In this document: one piece after another, positions 1 to 7,571 of the stretch | How the letters are laid out: each line of letters starts with the position of its first letter | Position numbering within the stretch: position 1 is the stretch's first letter | Source: an uncultured Bacteroides sp. | GTDB taxonomy: Bacteria; Bacteroidota; Bacteroidia; Bacteroidales; Bacteroidaceae | Direction: 5' to 3' | Length of the DNA: 13,573 nucleotides | Assembly: GCA_900557355.1 (NCBI GenBank) | Contig: USSR01000115.1 | Span: forward strand, 1 to 13,573 | Translations under genes and position numbers: made by a program | Notes under the pieces: generated by a model | Told to the model about the DNA's origin: nothing | What the model saw: the letters and a program-made list of their open reading frames with translations, nothing else | Databases searched by the model: none

Positions 1-1
1 C

Positions 2-94
2 AAGGTGTGTGTGGAGAAAAATATTCCTGAAGAAGAAGCGGTAGAACGACTTCTGAAGTTTATTCGGATAGACCGAGAAGAAAACCAACAATGA
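2..94 (+). CDS. C-terminal fragment of an unidentified plus-strand protein (partial)
   Basis: A plus-strand frame is open from the window edge and ends at TGA 92-94, giving about 30 residues (begins KVCVEKNIPEEEAVERLLKF, ends REENQQ). The composition is charged and amphipathic, like the helical end of a soluble protein, and the other two plus frames are less protein-like. It would be convergent with the six-hairpin glycosidase, whose stop is at 187-189, with a large inverted repeat between the two stops. The fragment is too short for me to name a family, and an open frame of this length can arise by chance. Confidence 0.45.
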   Translation, partial: KVCVEKNIPEEEAVERLLKFIRIDREENQQ

Positions 95-100
95 TATTGA

Positions 101-174
101 TTAGATATGGATTACACGGATGAATACGGATTTAGTTAAAATCAGGAGTAGGAATCCGCATAGTCCATATCTAA
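101..174. repeat. Long inverted repeat between convergent genes (possible bidirectional terminator or REP-like element)
   Basis: The outer arms TTAGATATGGA (101-111) and TCCATATCTAA (164-174) are perfect 11-bp complements. Inside them CGGATT (127-132) can pair with AATCCG (153-158), and a second CGGAT at 117-121 could pair with the same target. The element fills most of the space between TGA at 92-94 on the plus strand and the TAA at 187-189 on the minus strand, so both transcripts would run into it. Neither side has a convincing U-tract, so it is not a textbook intrinsic terminator; it may act as a 3'-end barrier or be a dispersed palindromic repeat. The internal near-repeats (CACGGAT, TACGGAT) favour a repeat-element origin. 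Confidence 0.6.
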
Positions 175-186
175 ATAAAAGCCATT

Positions 187-2235
187 TTAGAAGGTAATAT
201 TTATATCTTTCCCATTCTCTGTGTGATATGTTTTCACGGGCTTTCCATTACGTAGCACATAGGTCTTTATTTTATTTCCTTGTCGTTCAACGATTATATC
301 AAACGGCGAAAATGCAAATGCCGAAACATTATTCAATCTCATCGAATTCCATTTATCAGGTAGTTGTGGACAGAGTGAGAATGAATTAAATCCTGTCGGA
401 CGAATACCAAAAATACCTTCGGTTACTATACGGCAATACAAAGCACTTTCGGCTGACAAATGCCGTTGGTTTCCTTCGGGCCAGGCCTCGATAGGATATG
501 GAACATGTTCCCCAAGCAGGCGTTGCTGTGAGTAATATGCCATGTGTTCCATTGCCCTCTCCCTTGCTCCTGCGCTATACACTCCTCGTAGAGCGTAAAG
601 AGTAGATCTGTCCCAGAAAGTATCTGTTCCGGCTTGTGTCAATAAGCCGTCTTTGCTCCACAAACGGGGAGAGAATAATGCTTCGACGGTTCCTGTCTTC
701 TTTTCAAAGATCCCGACTGTCAGAGGGATAGCTATCCATGAACGTAAAATATCATTGCCTTCATAATAGCGGTAACTGTCGAACCCTTCTATACGGCTAC
801 CAAAATAATTGTTTATATTATTTTTTAATACTTTCGCCTGCCGGGCATATTCTTTTGAAACAGAAGACTGCTTGCCAAGTTCTTTGGCAAGATAGCTTGC
901 CGATACCAGAGCGTCATAATACAAACTTGATGTACAAAGGTTTGCGTTACCTGCTGGAAAGCGTCCTTCAAGCTCATCAGCATCTGAAGTCACAATTCCG
1001 GAAGCATTTATTTTTCTTTTGCAGTATTCCAGACACCACTCAATCAAGGGCCATAACTCTTGTGCTTCCTTTTTATCTGCTTTGGCTAGTGCATAACGGG
1101 CGGCCCCATAAGCTATCATCGCTGCATCGCCACGATCGCCAGCCCCGTTCCAGGTATCCTTCCCCTCGGCAATGATAGAGCTGGGTATGGGTTTGTAATC
1201 AGAATTCATGAAGCGGGCAAAAAGCCTGAATGAGTTTAATGCGGACGCGTTTCCGATATCATAACCCAAAAAGGGAAAGAAAGGATTGGCATACTCCGCT
1301 TGGTCATTCGCCCAAACAGCTGCATAATATGATTCTCCTCCAGGACTGTGCATGAATCCTCCTCCGGTAGCAAAGATACTCTCTGCTGCTCTTACTTTAG
1401 CAAAAGCAAATGCTGTATTTACTACCGGATCAGGGGAGACAAAGCTAAGATTGTTCCATATCTTGTCGACAAAGGCCATTCGTTTATGTTCCTCGTCTGC
1501 TATATCGACTATCAATTCTTTCTCTCCTTTTTTATAAGCCTGAACAGAAGCGTCGAAAGTCAATGATTCTTTAGGAGCAATAGTGTATAAACAGTCTTCC
1601 TTATTTTGTATAGAGGTAACTATAGTGTATGATCCATCCACTCCTTTTACAGGATCGGTTTTGTAAACGGCTTTTTGAAAAGGTACAATAACAGAAATAG
1701 GTTTTGATGAGATATTCTTGACCGTATAACGTTCACAAAGCATCGGTTTGTCTGTTGAAGGAAAGAATGATCTCGTAAGTTCGACTACAGGTACTGGCTC
1801 TCTATTGCGTGCCGTACCTGTATTCTGGTATCCAATAGCAAAAAGGCTTACTACCGTGAGTCGTCCGTCGATACATATCGATTTCACTTTTTCATTGTTG
1901 AGAGCCATACCATTAACTAACAACAAAGAAGCGTAATCAATTGCAAATCGTTGCATCAGGCTTGCATGTGTATTGTTGGGTATCGTCCGCAACATAGGCC
2001 ATATCATTGAACGTTCCATCACAAATTGCCCATCGCCGTTTACGCCATAACGTAATACCGCTGAAACCTTTAAACCGCTCATTTCAATATGGTCATAATG
2101 GGGGAGCCGACCGTCTATCTGCCATTCTATCGCTCCACTATCCAGGATACGCCAGCGAGGTGTAGCATTAGCATTATCTGCAAGGCAGAACAATACAAAA
2201 AGCAATAAAACGATTTTCATCTTTCTGGTAAACAT
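187..2235 (-). CDS. Secreted (alpha/alpha)6-barrel (six-hairpin) glycoside hydrolase, family unassigned
   Basis: This 682-residue protein starts with a type I signal peptide (hydrophobic run about 7-19, likely cleavage after ANA at residue 24), so it is probably periplasmic. Residues about 25-260 are beta-rich, as in the N-terminal sandwich of this class. Residues about 265-610 are helical with repeated hairpins and aromatic/acidic motifs: WANDQAEYANPFF (308-320), DTWNGAGDRGD (360-370), TSDADELEGRFPAGN (416-430), DTFWDRSTLY (538-547) and EAWPEGNQRHLSAES (583-597). The block TEGIFGIRP (605-613) followed by LCPQLPDKWNSMRL (621-634) matches the barrel-to-C-terminal-sandwich junction familiar from GH65/78/95-type enzymes. 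D419, E421, D311 and E583 are candidate catalytic acids, but I cannot assign them. The start could also be Met6 (2220), which leaves a more usual signal peptide. It is the last gene of the PUL, 4 nt after the small CBM lipoprotein. Linkage specificity is unknown; a rhamnosidase-like or fucosidase-like role would be a guess. Confidence 0.8.
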   Translation of the reverse strand: MFTRKMKIVLLLFVLFCLADNANATPRWRILDSGAIEWQIDGRLPHYDHIEMSGLKVSAVLRYGVNGDGQFVMERSMIWPMLRTIPNNTHASLMQRFAIDYASLLLVNGMALNNEKVKSICIDGRLTVVSLFAIGYQNTGTARNREPVPVVELTRSFFPSTDKPMLCERYTVKNISSKPISVIVPFQKAVYKTDPVKGVDGSYTIVTSIQNKEDCLYTIAPKESLTFDASVQAYKKGEKELIVDIADEEHKRMAFVDKIWNNLSFVSPDPVVNTAFAFAKVRAAESIFATGGGFMHSPGGESYYAAVWANDQAEYANPFFPFLGYDIGNASALNSFRLFARFMNSDYKPIPSSIIAEGKDTWNGAGDRGDAAMIAYGAARYALAKADKKEAQELWPLIEWCLEYCKRKINASGIVTSDADELEGRFPAGNANLCTSSLYYDALVSASYLAKELGKQSSVSKEYARQAKVLKNNINNYFGSRIEGFDSYRYYEGNDILRSWIAIPLTVGIFEKKTGTVEALFSPRLWSKDGLLTQAGTDTFWDRSTLYALRGVYSAGARERAMEHMAYYSQQRLLGEHVPYPIEAWPEGNQRHLSAESALYCRIVTEGIFGIRPTGFNSFSLCPQLPDKWNSMRLNNVSAFAFSPFDIIVERQGNKIKTYVLRNGKPVKTYHTENGKDINITF

Positions 2236-2239
2236 ACTA

Positions 2240-2659
2240 TTAGTCTATTTCTATGTAATCGAGATAAAACTGTCCGTTATCACCAGCGTCCCGTTGAAAG
2301 GCTATTTGATTTATGCCGGCTGCCAACGATACCTGAACTACTTTTTCGCTCCAGTTGGATTGTTCCTGAAATCCAAGTTGCGATTGTTTTTGACCGTTGA
2401 CATATAAGCTACACGTAGCTGTCCCTTTGGAATAGTTGTAGCCCATGACATGCAATGTATATGTACCGGCGGCATCAACCTCTACATCAAACTCAACACA
2501 TGCATTTACGTTTTCAAGCCCTTTGACATAAAAGCCTTCGACTTTAACATGCTGGTTGTTATCGTCTTCTGTCTCACCCTCATTGCTACAACCTGTGCAA
2601 ACCAGTAATAGGGCGAGAACTACAAACCATAAATATTGAGGGTATCCTTTCATAATCAT
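2240..2659 (-). CDS. Small surface lipoprotein with a single CBM6/CBM35-like domain
   Basis: The product has 139 residues. A hydrophobic stretch (10-20) ends at the lipobox-like CTGC with Cys24 as the lipidated residue (Cys at -3 is unusual). The following SNEGETEDD is acidic, like the lipoprotein export signals that place Bacteroidota lipoproteins on the cell surface. Residues about 38-139 form one beta-sandwich with the pattern of CBM6/35-type modules: AAGTYTLHVMGYNYSKG (63-79), SLYVNGQ (84-90), AAGINQIAFQRDAGDNGQ (113-130) and the closing strand FYLDYIEID. There is no catalytic domain. Its ATG overlaps the stop of the upstream GH27-like gene in TAATG, which suggests translational coupling; Met3 (2653) is an alternative start. 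The likely role is auxiliary glycan binding for the two neighbouring glycosidases. The fold call is by pattern only and the ligand is unknown. Confidence 0.8.
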   Translation of the reverse strand: MIMKGYPQYLWFVVLALLLVCTGCSNEGETEDDNNQHVKVEGFYVKGLENVNACVEFDVEVDAAGTYTLHVMGYNYSKGTATCSLYVNGQKQSQLGFQEQSNWSEKVVQVSLAAGINQIAFQRDAGDNGQFYLDYIEID

Positions 2660-4056
2660 TATCTATTTATAACTGCACCATTTCTGAGTGAGGCAACAGC
2701 CGCTTTGTATCTCTTTGAATTGGGTTTGATACGTAAAACCTTACATGAATGTGGTTCAAGTCGCACCGAGTATCGGCCCGACATTGCGCCTAAATCCTGA
2801 TGCAGCCACAAATCACGTACATTCTTCACCTTTCCACCTTTAATTCCCAGTTCCTTTTCAAAATCAATACCATATTCAAGCACTGTCGATTCTCTATTGA
2901 ACAGCCCGACAATCCAATCTCCATCAGGAAGTTGTCCTATCCATCTCGAACTGTTTTGTTTATCCCATATACTGGTACTAAGTGGCTTACCTACAAAACC
3001 GAGTTTATTCAATTCCAGCATCTCTGTGTTTTTGTAGAATTTGGCGCAATCACCAATCGTATTATATTGATCGGTGATACCAATTGGAGAACCGCTAACC
3101 AGCAACATTGAGATATGAAACTCTCTTTCGGCATCGCTTGCCAATGTGTTGAGTTGAACAAAATCGGGATCCATTATAGTTTGTCCTTTCACCCCGATAA
3201 TATCAGCCCATCCGATTAATCCATCAAAAGCACTTCGGTATTTATCACCTTGTCCGCTTTCGTTAACCTGTCCGCGCTCTTTGTCGCTGATAAACCACCA
3301 TCCGCCACCGTCACAGTCAGTACTTATGCGAATCATATCCGCATAAATAATCTCGTTGCGGGCATCGTTGCGACAATTAGGAACAGAGTAACTAAGCAAC
3401 ATTTCATCTCCGGCTTCTTCAGCCATCCATTTCAATGCCTTGATGTATCTATTGGTTCCGTAATCCCGTTCATAGTAACCAAGAAAGTCTATCTTCAGCA
3501 ACTCTATTCCCTGATCTATCATTGTTCTGATACAGCCTTTCACCCACTGTTCCGCTCCTGGTTTGTCAGTATCTATCCAGTACAGGTGATCTTCAAACTT
3601 TGTAGTGCCTACCACGTCAGTTATCGGAATGGAAGTTCCTTTGATATTATTATTCTGCACATAGGCAGCTTTAGGTACCCATAATGGGTTGAAATAGAAT
3701 CCGAATCTCATGCCTTTACTTTTGAGATAATCGCCCCAATACTTCAGTCCGTATGTCCACGAACTGTCATATTTGGTCAGATAACCATATTGATCTATAG
3801 AATTGAGGTTAAATAACCAACCGTCAGTAGCTGCCATATCATATCCATAAGGTAAAAACTCCTCGGCAAGCCAGTCGATATTCTTTTTCCAAACATCTTC
3901 AGGCATTGATGTTCCATACCGGAAATTGTATTGGTACATATTCCAAAACAATGGTCCGCTGCCTCGCTTTGTGAATTTGCTTTCTCTGGCAAAGATACCT
4001 GCTGGTATTGTAAACAATACCAGCAAAAGTGTTAAAAAATTAAATCTGTGTTTCAT
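2659..4056 (-). CDS. Secreted GH27-like (clan GH-D) glycosidase, probable alpha-galactosidase
   Basis: This 465-residue protein has a type I signal peptide (hydrophobic 8-22, likely cleavage after IFA-23) and so is probably periplasmic. The (beta/alpha)8-barrel pattern of clan GH-D is visible: GPLFWNMYQYNF (34-45) near the N-terminus, DMAATDGW (73-80), RFGFYFNP (117-124), LLKIDFLG (187-193) with D190 in the place of the GH27 nucleophile, and RISTDCDGG (243-251) with D247 in the acid/base position (D249 is the alternative). LLVSGSPIGITD (318-329) resembles the following barrel strand. Residues about 370-445 form the C-terminal antiparallel domain, ending DLGAMSGRYSVRLEPHSCKVL as in GH27 enzymes. 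The usual NSW motif is replaced by FWNMYQYNF, so this is a divergent member, and an alpha-N-acetylgalactosaminidase or another retaining activity is possible. The gene starts 1 nt after the upstream lipoprotein gene. Retaining double displacement on an alpha-galactoside is known for the family; the actual substrate is inferred. Confidence 0.8.
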   Translation of the reverse strand: MKHRFNFLTLLLVLFTIPAGIFARESKFTKRGSGPLFWNMYQYNFRYGTSMPEDVWKKNIDWLAEEFLPYGYDMAATDGWLFNLNSIDQYGYLTKYDSSWTYGLKYWGDYLKSKGMRFGFYFNPLWVPKAAYVQNNNIKGTSIPITDVVGTTKFEDHLYWIDTDKPGAEQWVKGCIRTMIDQGIELLKIDFLGYYERDYGTNRYIKALKWMAEEAGDEMLLSYSVPNCRNDARNEIIYADMIRISTDCDGGGWWFISDKERGQVNESGQGDKYRSAFDGLIGWADIIGVKGQTIMDPDFVQLNTLASDAEREFHISMLLVSGSPIGITDQYNTIGDCAKFYKNTEMLELNKLGFVGKPLSTSIWDKQNSSRWIGQLPDGDWIVGLFNRESTVLEYGIDFEKELGIKGGKVKNVRDLWLHQDLGAMSGRYSVRLEPHSCKVLRIKPNSKRYKAAVASLRNGAVINR

Positions 4057-4057
4057 C

Positions 4058-5620
4058 TTATTGAATTATTTTTCCAATCATTGTAGAAAGTTGTTTTACT
4101 TGCAATTCGGCCATACCGACAACGATGTAATCCACACCATTGAGCCCATAGGGATCGTTGTATGCACTGGAAATTACAATTTTCAGGAATCGTCCCTTTT
4201 GTGGCGTTATCGTCTCACTGTCACCGAACCAGATGGTTTCATTCTGTCGTGGAGCGTTCTCTTTAGAAAAGAGAAGCGTCCAGTTATTTAGTGCCACAGC
4301 CGAGTAATCAGCAGATGTTCCTCCATCGGCAATCGTTTTGAATAAAAATAGAGGATCGTCCGAAACATAGAAATCTATCTTCTTAATGTTCGCGTTATCT
4401 CTTCGTTGAGTCAGTCCGATATCGCTTACTTCTATTGAATTCTTCATATCTATGACAATTGTGATAGGTGTTCTCATTCCATCAAAACAATGATAATCTG
4501 TGAAGCCATAGTGGTAGTCATCTTTATTATTGAATCCATTGACATCTTTTCCCCAATAACTCGAATGCCAGTGATTGTCGAAAATTCCATCTATGATGGC
4601 TCCGGCTCCGATATTATCCCCATCCGTTGATGAGGGATTCTCCATCTTCTGGTCGCTGTTGCATAGCAATATTTTCCATTCTCTGTTGTCGGGAATGACT
4701 TGTGGATCAGCAGGTACCACAACAGTCAGGTAATAAATCTCGTCCGATACCTCTATTTGTGGGGACGAGGGGGCTGCAAACTTCAACGGAAGAAGATAGT
4801 GCTTATCTTTTTGCAATGTTGAACTTGCTACTGTCAATGTCGTTGTAGCATCATCATTGCCATTTGCAAAAGAAAAATCATTCACATGGTAGGCTCCTGC
4901 GGGAAGCGCTTCATAATTGGTTGAATGAAAATCATTATATGCAGACACCAGTTGCGCGTTTTGTGAGAAATCGAGTCCGCAAGAGAAATTGGATATATTA
5001 TCTGCAATTTCGGCTTTGAGTTTTACACTCATTGAACTATATGTCGCACTTTCAATCTGTATATCCTTTTTTCCCCATTCCACTTGCTGCCCGTTTATAT
5101 CAAAAACATATAAGACCCGGTTCATTTCAACATTCACAATACCCTCTTCTGTACTTTCCAACTGGAGTGCCAAAACAAGTTTAGATCCAGGTGCCGATTT
5201 GATTAACTGATATATTTTAGCTACATCAAAATTCAGATAAAGATATTTCGACGTCTCGTTAGTTGCAAACGTTAGTTCGTGAACTCCGTCTTTAAATGAA
5301 TATGCATCAGGCGTTATTGTCTTGTAACTTTGATTTTCGGGCTGGCTATAATTTTCATCGATTTCCTGTTGTGTCAATGCACGCACGTTAACCGTTGCAG
5401 TCAAAGACGGGTCACTTCCTGCCTTAATAACCAGAAGAGGCTCTTCGACCGTATTTTCAGAAGCCTGCCAACTAAATATATGCTTGCCCTCGTTCTTGAA
5501 ATACAATATTTTGTGATATTCTTCAGGGAATAACTTATCATTCGAATATTCGTTGCTACATGAATATACAATCTGACATACACCAAGTATTAAAATTAAT
5601 TTCAATAATATCGTTTTCAT
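4058..5620 (-). CDS. Surface glycan-binding-type lipoprotein: two DUF1735-like domains plus F5/8 type C (discoidin) domain
   Basis: The gene sits directly after susD (18-nt gap), the usual place of a SusE/F-type surface glycan-binding protein. The 520-residue product has a lipoprotein signal peptide with lipobox VYSC and Cys21. Residues about 35-175 and 185-302 read as two beta-sandwich modules of the DUF1735 (BT_3987-like) type. The second has the typical pattern of an SYNDFHSTNYEALP-like turn (AYNDFHSTNYEALPAGAYHV, 227-246), then TTTLTVASSTLQKDKHYLLP and a closing YYLTVVVP. Residues about 310-508 resemble an F5/8 type C or CBM32-like domain: GAIIDGIFDNHWHSSYW (340-356), ITIVIDMKNSIEVSDIGL (387-403), KIDFYVSDD, GRFLKIVISS and VGMAELQV near the end. 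No hydrolase motif is seen. It probably holds glycan at the cell surface and hands it to SusCD. The first DUF1735-like module is assigned with less confidence than the second. Confidence 0.82.
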   Translation of the reverse strand: MKTILLKLILILGVCQIVYSCSNEYSNDKLFPEEYHKILYFKNEGKHIFSWQASENTVEEPLLVIKAGSDPSLTATVNVRALTQQEIDENYSQPENQSYKTITPDAYSFKDGVHELTFATNETSKYLYLNFDVAKIYQLIKSAPGSKLVLALQLESTEEGIVNVEMNRVLYVFDINGQQVEWGKKDIQIESATYSSMSVKLKAEIADNISNFSCGLDFSQNAQLVSAYNDFHSTNYEALPAGAYHVNDFSFANGNDDATTTLTVASSTLQKDKHYLLPLKFAAPSSPQIEVSDEIYYLTVVVPADPQVIPDNREWKILLCNSDQKMENPSSTDGDNIGAGAIIDGIFDNHWHSSYWGKDVNGFNNKDDYHYGFTDYHCFDGMRTPITIVIDMKNSIEVSDIGLTQRRDNANIKKIDFYVSDDPLFLFKTIADGGTSADYSAVALNNWTLLFSKENAPRQNETIWFGDSETITPQKGRFLKIVISSAYNDPYGLNGVDYIVVGMAELQVKQLSTMIGKIIQ

Positions 5621-5638
5621 AATTCTGGTAATTCTAAA

Positions 5639-7546
5639 TTAATATTCGGGCGATTGTACTAGTTGGGGATTGCTGTATATCTCCGAGTCATTGATCGGAA
5701 GAAGATACATTTTGTTGTTCCACATAAAAGGTTGGTCCACCTTTACTCTTTGGTTAAACTCACGGAACGATGGATCTTTTTTTGCGATGGCATTAAGACC
5801 TTCACGGACACCGGCTTTGAATACCTCCGGAGCAATTGTCCAACGCCGGGCATCAAAATAGCGGTGTCCTTCAAACCATAATTCAGCATAACGTTCACTG
5901 CGCACCCAATCCATTAAACTCATATCAGAGTTTATGTCAGATAATTCTAAATCGGGAATACCTGCACGATTACGAACAATGTTCAGGTTGTCCAAGACAT
6001 CTTGTTTGCTGTTCAATGCAGCATGACATTCCGCCAGATTGAGGTATAATTCCGCCAAACGTATGACTGCCAGTGGAGTATGAGCATAATTATTGCCATT
6101 ATCTTGAGAGCGCCATTGGAAGTTTGGTTGTATTCTCTTTTTGGAGAAATATCCGGTTGCATTATTATCTCTATTATATCTGTCAGGGTTGTACCCATGT
6201 TTTTGCGAGTTACGCGCTTCAAGTATCAGTGGTGAGCCATCGGCTATGAACGAACTATATTCACCTCCATCGTAACAAACCCATGCATAGAAACGCGGTT
6301 CACGATTGACATTCAGTTTTATGATATCCGGATTAGACAGACCTGCCGATTCAAACCAGTCCGATTTATCGGGAAAAGTATGATCGTATTGGGGCAATTT
6401 TCCATTCTTTGTATAAAATCTTTCAACAGAGTTCAAGAAAACAGCAATACCTCCCCATCCTCCTACAGGAGAGCCGTTGTAAGTGGTGACGCCATGAGGT
6501 ATTTGTGAATAGATGCCATAGTTGTCACCGCTTCCGATGGCAAAGATTACTTCTTTATTGCCATCAGTCTCACGTGTCGTATTGAGGTAACGCATGAGCA
6601 TTACCGACTCTTTAAACTGGTCATCAACCCCCTCTATATTAGGCAATGGAACTCCTTGGTTTATTCTGATACTGGTGGAAGTGGCAAGGTCGAACAGTTT
6701 GCGGTTACCTTGAGTCAGTGCCCAATCAAGAGCCTCGTTGCAAGCTGTCAGGGCGCGTTCCCATTTGTTTTCATCGTATGTTCTGCTGACTAACTCCTTT
6801 CCATATCCCGGAGTTTCAAAGTTAGTGTTCTTCCAGTTTGAATAAGGGAATGAGCCATTCCACAGGGGGGAGGCGGCATAAACCAACAATCGCGCTTTTA
6901 AGGCTTTGCAAGCTGTTGAAGTAGCACGTCCCAGTTCGCTGTTCTGTACTGTTGGCGGCAATTCGAAGGCAGCCCGGTCAAACCATTCAGCTATGGAGTC
7001 TACACATACATCGAAATGCGATCTGCCCGGAAAATCCTTTTTGTCAAGGTTTTGATTGTAATGTTCAGTCACTAATGGTATAGGTCCGTATGACTCTAGT
7101 AACATAAAATGATAGAGTGCCCGACAGAACAAAGCTTCGGCTTTCCAGCGTCTTTTATCGCTCTCGGTTACTCCCGTCGGATTGCTCTTGTCAAGCTGAT
7201 CCATGAATAGATGGCATCGTCCTATTCCATCGTAACAACTATTCCACGGGGCGGTTTGACTGGAAGGAGAAAGCTGGTTCCATGCCGCTTTCTGTCCGTC
7301 GTCAGCCCATAGTAAGGGGCGGGCATATTCATCGGTCGAGTTGATGAATGAGTTTTCAACTGTGTAAAACCACTCGAAATAAGTATAACATGAATGAAGG
7401 AAACCCAATGTGGAAGCTCTGTCTTTCATTGCGTCGGGCAAGTCGGCTGTTTCATCCGGGACAACGTCCAGATAGTTGCAAGAAGCCATGCAACATGCGG
7501 CAGTCACACTTAGTATGAATCGTGATATGATCTTAATGGTTTTCAT
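5639..7546 (-). CDS. SusD/RagB-family outer-membrane glycan-binding lipoprotein
   Basis: This 635-residue protein has a lipoprotein signal peptide with lipobox MASC and Cys23, then NYLDVVPDE, a common start of mature SusD proteins. SusD-like N-terminal features include AEALFCRALYHFMLLESYGPIPLV (in part about residues 135-158). The C-terminal RagB/SusD region has RLAELYLNLAEC (about 496-507), LNIVRNRAGIPDL and RSERYAELWFEGHRYFDARRW (in part about 550-570), all hallmark helices of the family. SusD caps SusC and binds glycan on the cell surface; binding residues cannot be identified here. It begins 25 nt after susC, the standard paired arrangement, and the length is slightly above the usual 500-600 residues. 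The family call is secure; the substrate is unknown. Confidence 0.96.
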   Translation of the reverse strand: MKTIKIISRFILSVTAACCMASCNYLDVVPDETADLPDAMKDRASTLGFLHSCYTYFEWFYTVENSFINSTDEYARPLLWADDGQKAAWNQLSPSSQTAPWNSCYDGIGRCHLFMDQLDKSNPTGVTESDKRRWKAEALFCRALYHFMLLESYGPIPLVTEHYNQNLDKKDFPGRSHFDVCVDSIAEWFDRAAFELPPTVQNSELGRATSTACKALKARLLVYAASPLWNGSFPYSNWKNTNFETPGYGKELVSRTYDENKWERALTACNEALDWALTQGNRKLFDLATSTSIRINQGVPLPNIEGVDDQFKESVMLMRYLNTTRETDGNKEVIFAIGSGDNYGIYSQIPHGVTTYNGSPVGGWGGIAVFLNSVERFYTKNGKLPQYDHTFPDKSDWFESAGLSNPDIIKLNVNREPRFYAWVCYDGGEYSSFIADGSPLILEARNSQKHGYNPDRYNRDNNATGYFSKKRIQPNFQWRSQDNGNNYAHTPLAVIRLAELYLNLAECHAALNSKQDVLDNLNIVRNRAGIPDLELSDINSDMSLMDWVRSERYAELWFEGHRYFDARRWTIAPEVFKAGVREGLNAIAKKDPSFREFNQRVKVDQPFMWNNKMYLLPINDSEIYSNPQLVQSPEY

Positions 7547-7571
7547 ATTTTATATTTTGGTTATATAGAAC

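Noticed and set aside
738..1175. Plus-strand open frame of 145 codons
   Set aside because: It lies wholly inside the six-hairpin glycosidase gene on the opposite strand, has no signal or domain pattern, and its composition is that of an antisense shadow.
3250..3684. Plus-strand open frame of 144 codons
   Set aside because: Fully antisense to the GH27-like gene, whose catalytic motifs are in the covered part; no recognisable protein features.
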